From Holophagaceae bacterium (GTDB lineage: Bacteria > Acidobacteriota > Holophagae > Holophagales > Holophagaceae), in contig PMJK01000183.1 of assembly GCA_003158505.1 (NCBI GenBank), forward strand, positions 1 through 10,858: DNA of 10,858 nt, read 5' to 3'. The notes beneath the pieces were generated by a model. It searched no databases. It had not been told where the DNA came from and saw only the letters and a program-made list of their open reading frames with translations. The position numbers and the translations under genes are program-made. Below, piece by piece: positions 6,284 to 10,858 of the stretch; positions within the stretch are counted from its first letter, which is position 1, and each line of letters opens with the position of its first letter.

Positions 6284-7105
6284 TCAGCACCGCGCGCAGA
6301 AATGCGGCGGACCGGGCAGGCGCGACAGGCCCGCCAGGGCCAGCTCCCAGGCCCGCACCGGGCCCCGGAAGGCGGCGATCTCTGGAGTGAGCAGGTGGAG
6401 GGCATGGAGCGTCGAAGGGTCCTCGGGCATGGGAAGGATGGGTACGGGCATTCCCGTGGCTGTGCGAAGGGCGGCCCGCAGAACCTCTGCCAGGGGCGTG
6501 GCAGACGGTAGCACCAGGGGTGGCACCCGCAACTCGGCCCCATCGGGCAGCGGCACACCAGACCATAGATCCGTTTCGAAGCCGCCATGCTCCTCGTGAT
6601 CCGGAGCCTCCCGCCACTCGGGTCGACGGAAGATCATCTTGCGGCGGTCCTTCTCCCAGTCCGCCAGGAAGGCTTTCAGTTCACCTTTTTCCAGGGGCCC
6701 CATCGGCGCCTTGGCAAGCGGCACGGGGGTCGCCCGGCGAATCCGGCCCGGCAGCCGCCGGGCCAGCATGGGCTTCCCTCCCAGCCAGGGCAGGCCCACA
6801 TCCAGGGCCGCCACCAGGGCGCCGATGCGGCGGCGGTGCAAGGTCAGGGCTACCGCCAGGTCGCATCCCGGAAGCGGCACCAAGGCCAGGAGGTTTACCT
6901 CAAGCCCTTCGGCCTGCACTCGTTCGGCGGCCTCCAGGGGTTCCAGCACCTCCGCCGCACCCCGCCCCAGCACGGCCACCTGAGGCAGGCCATGCCCCTT
7001 GATGCGTTCGACCAGCAGCAGGCCCCCTTCCATGCCGCCAGCCGCGCCGCTGAGCAGCGTTCCGCCCAGTTCTGCGGTCAGCTGAAAGGCGGCGGGGTGC
7101 ATCAT
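6284..7105 (-). CDS. Hypothetical protein, 273 aa, downstream of the histidine kinase
   Basis: I do not recognise this family. The protein starts MMHPAAFQLT and has a Gly/Leu-rich first third with GGTLLSGAAGGMEGG (14-28) and a Val/Leu/Ala-rich segment with GHGLPQVAVLGRGAAEV (37-53), which reads like alternating strands and helices. A basic Pro/Arg-rich middle follows (LARRLPGRIRR, 114-124), then a charged patch (DWEKDRRKMIFRRPEWRE, 149-166). It ends in FCARC, a CxxC pair at the extreme C-terminus (Cys270, Cys273). No signal peptide or clear membrane segment is visible. The strong third-position G/C bias and position behind the kinase support a real gene. An in-frame TGA directly precedes the ATG, so this is the first possible ATG; GGAG lies 8 nt upstream. 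Its start overlaps the stop of a possible 23-codon ORF. It converges on lpdA. Confidence 0.75.
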   Translation of the reverse strand: MMHPAAFQLTAELGGTLLSGAAGGMEGGLLLVERIKGHGLPQVAVLGRGAAEVLEPLEAAERVQAEGLEVNLLALVPLPGCDLAVALTLHRRRIGALVAALDVGLPWLGGKPMLARRLPGRIRRATPVPLAKAPMGPLEKGELKAFLADWEKDRRKMIFRRPEWREAPDHEEHGGFETDLWSGVPLPDGAELRVPPLVLPSATPLAEVLRAALRTATGMPVPILPMPEDPSTLHALHLLTPEIAAFRGPVRAWELALAGLSRLPGPPHFCARC

Positions 7106-7173
7106 TCAAGCCGCTCCGTCACCTTCTTGTCTTCCAAGCGCAGGGTGAAGGAGGCAAGTACGGGGGCGGGCAT
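7102..7173 (-). CDS. Possible 23-codon leader ORF overlapping the downstream start (ATGA)
   Basis: An ATG at 7173 opens a short frame encoding MPAPVLASFTLRLEDKKVTERLE. Its TGA (7104-7102) overlaps the ATG (7105-7103) of the 273-aa gene as ATGA, a common translational-coupling arrangement. It lies 32 bp beyond the kinase stop. Codon choice is G/C-rich, but the start has only CAGG upstream and no good Shine-Dalgarno. It may be a coupling peptide, the remnant of an N-terminal extension in another frame, or chance. Confidence 0.3.
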   Translation of the reverse strand: MPAPVLASFTLRLEDKKVTERLE

Positions 7174-7205
7174 GCCTGAATGGTAGCAGTGGCCAGGAGG
7201 ACCGC

Positions 7206-8357
7206 TCAGTGGCCGATCAGGATCCAGAAGGTGGTCCCATCCTGACCGGTGTCGAAGCCCACTCGTCCATGCAGAACGCCCTCGCCGAAGAGCTTCATGG
7301 CATAGGTGCCCAGGCCGCGTCCGACGGTGCCCTTGGTGCTGAAGGACCGCTGGAAGATGCGGCTGCGGATCTCCTCCGGAATCTCCCCAGGATTGTGGAC
7401 CTGGAAGCGAAGAGACGGACCTTCCCGGTGGGCGGAGAGGGTGATGGTCTCGCCTGTGACGGAGGCCTCCACTGCGTTCACAGCCATGTTCAAAACCACG
7501 CGTGAGAGCAACTCGGGGTCGGTGTGGATCACCTCTTCCGGACTGGGGAGGATCTTGACGTTCCGCTCCCGGGCCAAGGCGTGGCGATCCAGCAGATCTC
7601 CCACATCCCGGAGAATTTCCATGGGCAGTATGGCGCGTACTCGGGGCTTCAGCTCCCCGTGTTCCGCCTGGGCCATGGCCTGATGGCTCTTGAGTTCCCG
7701 GTCCAGCAGGTCCGTCAGATGAGCCAGCTTCTGGGCCACGCTTTTCGAACTAGTGACACCCGAGGCGAGCAGGTTGGCCCAGCCGCGGATGCCCTGCATG
7801 AGGTTGGCCACATCGTGGTAGAAGAGGCGTTCCAGGGCGTCGCGGCGCTTCACGGCACTGAGGTCGTGAAGCACCACGGCGATGAACCGGTAGGGGCCGA
7901 CCTCCAGGGGACTGGCCACGATCTCGAACTCTGCACTTTCAGTGAGATCCCCATGGCGCAAGGTGAGAAGGCATTCGGAGTGGATGGCCTCTCCCGTGCG
8001 CTGGGCCTCCAGCACGGCCAGGACGGCCCCGCAGTGGGCACAGGTTAGGCTGGTGCCACATCCACCAGGACCTTCCGGCACATGGACGCAACCGAAGAGT
8101 TCACCGGTACGGCGGCCCAGGGGGGACCCATCTTCCGGATCGACCACATCCATGACGCGGTCATTCGTGGCGAGCACCTGCCGGTGGATGTCGAGGATCA
8201 GCACCAGGCCATCCAGCGCATGCATCAGGAAATTTGCCACAGGATGCTGGAGGCAGGCTTCGGCTTCCTGCCGCAGCTCATCCGGGGTGGCGTACTCGGC
8301 GGGCGCGAAGAATGTGGTATCCCGGGGCTCCCGGTCGGACGATTCCGCAAACGCCAT
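7206..8357 (-). CDS. PAS-domain sensor histidine kinase with cysteine cluster (cytoplasmic)
   Basis: A 383-residue soluble kinase with no predicted membrane segment. A PAS domain spans about 38-168 and carries Cys90-x9-Cys100-x5-Cys106-x2-Cys109 (GGCGTSLTCAHCGA), which could hold a metal, Fe-S cluster or redox disulfide. The dimerisation helix has the H-box YHDVANLMQGIRGWANLL (from 180) with phospho-acceptor His181. The HATPase domain shows the N-box LNMAVNAVEAS with Asn290/Asn294, the FQRSFSTKG segment near 335-343 and the glycine-rich GRGLGTYAMKL at 346-356. A canonical DxG G1 box is not obvious; HNPGEIP occupies that place. GGGAG lies 5 nt before the ATG. No response regulator is in the window, so the partner is elsewhere. 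The 273-aa gene downstream is on the same strand. The stimulus is probably redox or a cytoplasmic ligand (inference). Confidence 0.9.
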   Translation of the reverse strand: MAFAESSDREPRDTTFFAPAEYATPDELRQEAEACLQHPVANFLMHALDGLVLILDIHRQVLATNDRVMDVVDPEDGSPLGRRTGELFGCVHVPEGPGGCGTSLTCAHCGAVLAVLEAQRTGEAIHSECLLTLRHGDLTESAEFEIVASPLEVGPYRFIAVVLHDLSAVKRRDALERLFYHDVANLMQGIRGWANLLASGVTSSKSVAQKLAHLTDLLDRELKSHQAMAQAEHGELKPRVRAILPMEILRDVGDLLDRHALARERNVKILPSPEEVIHTDPELLSRVVLNMAVNAVEASVTGETITLSAHREGPSLRFQVHNPGEIPEEIRSRIFQRSFSTKGTVGRGLGTYAMKLFGEGVLHGRVGFDTGQDGTTFWILIGH

Positions 8358-8593
8358 GTGGGCTCCCGTGTAGGTGGGGACCTTGCTGCCTGAACTAACT
8401 ATCGGCGGTTTTCCGCTCCTGATGAGTGAATCCCTGGGTCCTTCCGCTTCCGGTCAGGAAGGCCGGGAAGGAATGTGAGTGCTGCGCTGGTGCCGACCGG
8501 AGCGCAGGCCCGATCCCGGGCCTGTCCAAGATGCGGCCCAATCATTTTTGGGGATTGTGGACCTAGCGCAGCGGACCTAGCTCCCGTGGCGCC
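8358..8593. other. Non-coding gap with two hairpins and a direct repeat
   Basis: This 236-bp gap separates the deaminase stop from the kinase start, both on the minus strand. CAGGCCCG (8505-8512) pairs with CGGGCCTG (8517-8524) around ATCC. TCCTTCC (8439-8445) pairs with GGAAGGA (8466-8472), enclosing CTTCC/GGAAG (8447-8451, 8457-8461). Neither is followed by a T-tract on the minus strand. GGACCTAGC occurs directly repeated at 8559-8567 and 8573-8581. The region should hold the deaminase terminator and kinase promoter. I find no convincing -35/-10 pair and no ORF. Confidence 0.5.
8505..8524 (-). terminator. 8-bp hairpin downstream of the deaminase (putative terminator)
   Basis: A perfect GC-rich 8-bp stem with a 4-nt loop begins 70 bp past the deaminase stop. 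It lacks a downstream T-run, so it is only a candidate terminator. Confidence 0.35.
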
Positions 8594-9226
8594 CTAGTCT
8601 GTTGACCCAATCAACTTGCTGCGGCCGCCCCCACCAGCGTCATAGACGAGGGAGCCGCTCGCCGCGAAGTCTCGGAAGACCTGGATGGCCTCTTTGGTCA
8701 GTATATGGTCGACGACCTCGATGCCGCGCTTCTCCAGTTCGAGGTCCCACTGGGGATGGATGGGACCTTCATCGAATCCCGTGATGGTTTCGAGCTCCGG
8801 TCCACTCCCCGCGATCAGCAGGGATTTGACGCCGGACCAGAGGGTGGCGCCGTAGCACATGACGCAGGGGCGCCAGTTGACCACCAGTTGGTAGGCCGGC
8901 CGGTGCGGCTGGCCCAGATCGAAGGTCCCCAGCAGCTGCTGAGCCATGGAAAGCGCCGTGACTTCGGCATGGGCCGAGGAACAGTTGGAGGGGACCACGC
9001 GATTCACCCCGATGATGACCCGCTTGCCTGTATCTCGTTCGAACACACCGGCCGCGAAGGGGCCTCCCGTGCCTCTTTCGAAGTTCAGTCTCGAGAAGTG
9101 GATGACCTGCCTCATCCGTTCTTCCAGTGAGGGGATGATCCCCGGCAGTTGGCGGTTCTCTTCGATGGCCCAGTCTGGCAGCGAGATTGAAAAGTCCATG
9201 GGAGTGCCCTCTTCCTTCGGGAGCAT
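8594..9226 (-). CDS. Zinc-dependent nucleoside/nucleobase deaminase (guanine-deaminase-like)
   Basis: A cytidine/deoxycytidylate-deaminase superfamily enzyme, 210 residues from the first ATG. It shows the zinc site: His86-Ala-Glu88 in SSAHAEVTA, with Glu88 as proton shuttle, and Cys121/Cys124 in RPCVMC. GGPFAAGVF (54-62) and Asn75 (GVNRV) match the substrate-side segment of GuaD-like deaminases. FDEGP near 151-155 resembles the GFDD segment of the B. subtilis guanine deaminase, so guanine or a related base is the best guess. The C-terminal 40 residues are less recognisable. Two starts are plausible: ATG at 9226 with GGGAGG 4 nt upstream, or ATG at 9199 (MDFSISLPDW) with GAGG 8 nt upstream. 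The first is kept here. The gene is divergent from the SDR; their shared 81-bp region is comparatively AT-rich. No purine catabolic neighbours are visible. Confidence 0.9.
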   Translation of the reverse strand: MLPKEEGTPMDFSISLPDWAIEENRQLPGIIPSLEERMRQVIHFSRLNFERGTGGPFAAGVFERDTGKRVIIGVNRVVPSNCSSAHAEVTALSMAQQLLGTFDLGQPHRPAYQLVVNWRPCVMCYGATLWSGVKSLLIAGSGPELETITGFDEGPIHPQWDLELEKRGIEVVDHILTKEAIQVFRDFAASGSLVYDAGGGGRSKLIGSTD

Positions 9227-9307
9227 CCGCCCTCCCGGTCTTTGAGAATGATCAGGCTTGAAGCATCACGCATATCAAAAGGCTATTCTTGATTTCCGGA
9301 GGACGAC
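9227..9307. promoter_or_regulatory. Divergent promoter region between deaminase and SDR
   Basis: The 81 bp between the starts are markedly AT-richer than the flanking genes, especially 9243-9297. TTGAAG (9258-9263) and TATTCT (9284-9289) on the plus strand resemble -35/-10 boxes, but the 20-bp spacing is long. The SDR Shine-Dalgarno GGAGG is at 9298-9302, 5 nt before its ATG. Confidence 0.35.
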
Positions 9308-10096
9308 ATGGACCTGGGGATTCGGGGCAAGGTGGCGATGGTGGCCGCCGGCAGCAAGGGACTGGGACGGGCGGCGGCCCTGGCGCTGGCGACCGAAGGT
9401 TGTGCCGTATCCGTCTGCGGACGCGACCCGAAGGCCCTGGACAAAGTGAAGGAAGAACTGGAAACCCTGGGTGCAACCGTGGTGGTGGTAGCGGCAGACG
9501 TGTCCCAGGCCGAGGATCTCCGCCACTGGCATCAGGCCACGGAAGCGGCCCTGGGCCCCGTGGACATCCTCATCACGAATACCGGCGGGCCCAAGGCCGC
9601 CATCTTTGCGGATCTGTCCGATGGCGATTGGGCCGCCGGGGTGGAATCCACACTGATGAACGTGGTGCGGATGGCGCGTCTCGTGCTGCCTGGCATGCGG
9701 TCGAGGAGGTGGGGACGCATCGTCCACATCACGAGTCTGGTGGCAAAACAGCCCTATCCCCTGCTCACCATCAGCTCGACCCTGCGGGCGGGACTGTCGG
9801 GCTTGACCCGCATCCTCGCCATGGAGACCGCCCGTGATGGCATCACCGTGAATGCGCTGCTTCCAGGTCACGTGATGACCGATCGCCAGGCCCACTTGGC
9901 GGAGGTGAAATCCGCCGTCGATGGCATCACCGTGGCCGAGCATCTCGCCCGGACCGCGGCGTCCATTCCCGCGGGTCGCATCGGGAACCCCGAAGAGATC
10001 GGGGCCGTCATCGCCTTCCTGTGCAGCGTCCCCGCTTCCTACCTCACGGGACAGAGCTTGCTGGTGGATGGCGGATTGGTACAAGGCACTTTCTAA
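9308..10096 (+). CDS. SDR-family oxidoreductase, FabG-like subgroup lacking the Tyr/Lys catalytic pair
   Basis: A 262-residue Rossmann-fold protein of the short-chain dehydrogenase/reductase superfamily. The nucleotide motif is AAGSKGLG at 13-20 (canonical TGxxxGxG, with the first Thr-Gly replaced by Ala-Ala). NTGG at 91-94 stands for NNAG, and VNALLPG (181-187) and YLTGQSLLVDGG (245-256) are typical. The catalytic Ser is present (Ser143), but the Tyr expected 13 residues later is Ser156 and the Lys four beyond that is Arg160. This pattern matches a known subgroup, described in CDD as BKR-like SDRs lacking a perfect tetrad (from memory, cd05344). That group also shares the xKxPxP..L.S...RAG segment seen here. 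It may use another general acid, act on an unusual substrate, or be non-catalytic. Ketoacyl-ACP reduction should not be assumed. GGAGG precedes the ATG; a hairpin follows the stop directly. Confidence 0.9.
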   Translation: MDLGIRGKVAMVAAGSKGLGRAAALALATEGCAVSVCGRDPKALDKVKEELETLGATVVVVAADVSQAEDLRHWHQATEAALGPVDILITNTGGPKAAIFADLSDGDWAAGVESTLMNVVRMARLVLPGMRSRRWGRIVHITSLVAKQPYPLLTISSTLRAGLSGLTRILAMETARDGITVNALLPGHVMTDRQAHLAEVKSAVDGITVAEHLARTAASIPAGRIGNPEEIGAVIAFLCSVPASYLTGQSLLVDGGLVQGTF

Positions 10097-10132
10097 CGCA
10101 GAAACGCCGACCCAAAGGCCGGCGTTTCTGCG
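10097..10132. terminator. Strong bidirectional terminator hairpin between convergent genes
   Basis: CGCAGAAACGCCG (10097-10109) is perfectly complementary to CGGCGTTTCTGCG (10120-10132), giving a 13-bp stem with a 10-nt loop. It begins at the base after the SDR stop and ends 12 bp before the stop of the convergent peptidase. The stem carries an AAA/TTT block, but no T-tract follows on either side. Position and symmetry point to shared bidirectional termination. Confidence 0.75.
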
Positions 10133-10144
10133 CCGGGACCAACC

Positions 10145-10858
10145 CTAGCGCTGGAACCCGCTCACCGTCTCGAAGTAGTGCGCGAAGGCCGCCATGCCGC
10201 CCGACGCCTGCTCCCAGTCGTAGTTCTCGTTGGGGGCGTGGTAGCCGTGGCTGGGGAGGCTCAACCCGAGGAAGAAGACCTCGCAGCCCAGGATGTCCTC
10301 CATCGTCTTCACGGCGCCGATGCTGCCGCCTTCGCGGGTGAAGGAGCAGGGCGCGTTGAAGGCGAACCGGTAGGCGTCCTTGATGGCGGCGGCGTAGGGC
10401 CCGATGACGTGACCCTTGAAGGGCGCCAGGCCGTGCTCCTCGTGGATTTGGACATCGGGGAACTGCTCGTTCACGAACGTGCGGATGCGGGCCATGGTCT
10501 TGGCCTCGTCCATGTCCGGCACCAGGCGGCAGCTCAGCTTGACCTCGGCCCGGGGTGGCACGGCGCTTTTGATGCCTGGGCCCGTGTAGCCGCCGACCAC
10601 GCCATGCACCTCCATGGTGGGCCGTCCCCACACGCGCTTCATGACCTTCATGGGGTCCTCGGTGCGCATGCCGGTGATCATGTGGTCCTTCTTGAAGGTC
10701 TCCACGCTGAAGCCCGCATGGGCCCACTCCTCGAGTTCCTGCTTGGAGGGCTTCACCACCTCGTCGTAGAAGCCCGGGATCTTCACCTTGCCGGTCTCGC
10801 CGTCCATCATCGCGGCGACCACCTTGATGAGCTCGGCCAGGGGATTGCGCGCCGCGCC
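10145..10858 (-). CDS. M20-family metallopeptidase / dipeptidase (N-terminus beyond right edge)
   Basis: The 237 visible C-terminal residues belong to an M20-family dipeptidase that would hydrolyse peptides or N-acyl amino acids with two metal ions, usually in the cytoplasm. The fragment opens with RNPLAELIK and a GETGKVKIPGFYDEV stretch, typical of the start of the dimerisation (lid) domain. Next come PTMEVHGVVGGYTGPG (80-95), IKSAVPPRAEVKLSCRLVP (96-114), REGGSI (175-180) and SHGYHAPNENYDWEQ (203-217). In that last block His207 is the expected C-terminal metal ligand. The N-terminal catalytic domain, with the first His-x-Asp, catalytic Glu and remaining ligands, lies outside the window, so activity cannot be judged. 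The stop is TAG at 10147-10145. The gene converges on the SDR across a hairpin terminator. The exact peptide specificity is unknown. Confidence 0.93.
   Translation of the reverse strand, partial: GAARNPLAELIKVVAAMMDGETGKVKIPGFYDEVVKPSKQELEEWAHAGFSVETFKKDHMITGMRTEDPMKVMKRVWGRPTMEVHGVVGGYTGPGIKSAVPPRAEVKLSCRLVPDMDEAKTMARIRTFVNEQFPDVQIHEEHGLAPFKGHVIGPYAAAIKDAYRFAFNAPCSFTREGGSIGAVKTMEDILGCEVFFLGLSLPSHGYHAPNENYDWEQASGGMAAFAHYFETVSGFQR

Noticed and set aside
4816..6588. 590-codon open frame on the minus strand opposite lpdA
   Set aside because: It is antisense to a clear lpdA with all catalytic motifs. Long antisense frames are expected in G/C-biased genes, and the translation is His/Gly/Leu-rich low-complexity without recognisable domains.
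6587..7186. 199-codon plus-strand frame opposite the 273-aa hypothetical gene
   Set aside because: The minus-strand frame has better third-position G/C bias, a Shine-Dalgarno and an operon position. The plus frame is Gln/His/Pro-rich and unsupported.
9275..10084. 269-codon minus-strand frame opposite the SDR
   Set aside because: It is the shadow of a well-supported SDR gene and its translation has no recognisable motifs.
1..10858. Mobile elements, CRISPR arrays, tRNA or rRNA genes, toxin-antitoxin or defence systems
   Set aside because: I looked for transposase motifs, regularly spaced repeats, cloverleaf-like sequences and small paired ORFs and found none I could support. The window reads as ordinary metabolic and signalling genes.

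Overview
The window is a stretch of G+C-rich bacterial chromosome. It is densely coded, with strong G/C preference at third codon positions and short intergenic gaps. It looks like housekeeping and accessory metabolism: I see no transposase, integrase, phage gene, CRISPR array, tRNA or rRNA. The gene mix suggests an environmental Gram-negative: a long ACT-domain SerA, a membrane acyl desaturase, an exported DinB-fold protein, a cysteine-motif PAS histidine kinase and a Tyr-less SDR. Acidobacteriota of the Holophaga/Geothrix type, or a deltaproteobacterial lineage, would fit. That placement is inference only.

Layout. (1) 1-2792, minus strand: serA (phosphoglycerate dehydrogenase), then a HAD phosphatase 32 bp downstream (probably starting at a TTG with a strong Shine-Dalgarno), then moaC (molybdenum cofactor synthesis), which runs off the left edge. 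The HAD-moaC gap holds a strong G/C-tract hairpin bounded by 9-bp direct repeats. (2) 2957-4762, plus strand and divergent from serA: a delta-9-type acyl desaturase with an unusual Trp-bearing C-terminal helical tail, then an exported DinB-fold protein. Two abutting hairpins start at the base after its stop. (3) 4861-6264, plus strand: stand-alone lpdA, the E3 of 2-oxoacid dehydrogenase or glycine cleavage complexes. (4) 6284-8357, minus strand: a PAS/Cys-motif sensor histidine kinase, a possible 23-codon ORF, and an unrecognised 273-aa protein whose start overlaps that ORF's stop. (5) 8594-9226, minus strand: a guanine-deaminase-like zinc deaminase. It is divergent from (6) 9308-10096, plus strand, an SDR of the Tyr-less FabG-like subgroup. 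(7) A strong 13-bp hairpin terminator separates this SDR from a convergent M20-family dipeptidase (10145 to the right edge, N-terminus missing).

Working relationships. SerA makes 3-phosphohydroxypyruvate. The adjacent HAD phosphatase could be the phosphoserine phosphatase of the same pathway or a phosphoglycolate-salvage enzyme; this is inference from position. The desaturase and DinB protein are probably co-transcribed. The kinase and the 273-aa protein probably form a small operon without a response regulator in view. Most of the window is ordinary. The items most worth a second look are the HAD-moaC hairpin, the desaturase tail, the Cys-PAS kinase with its orphan partner, and the catalytically atypical SDR.
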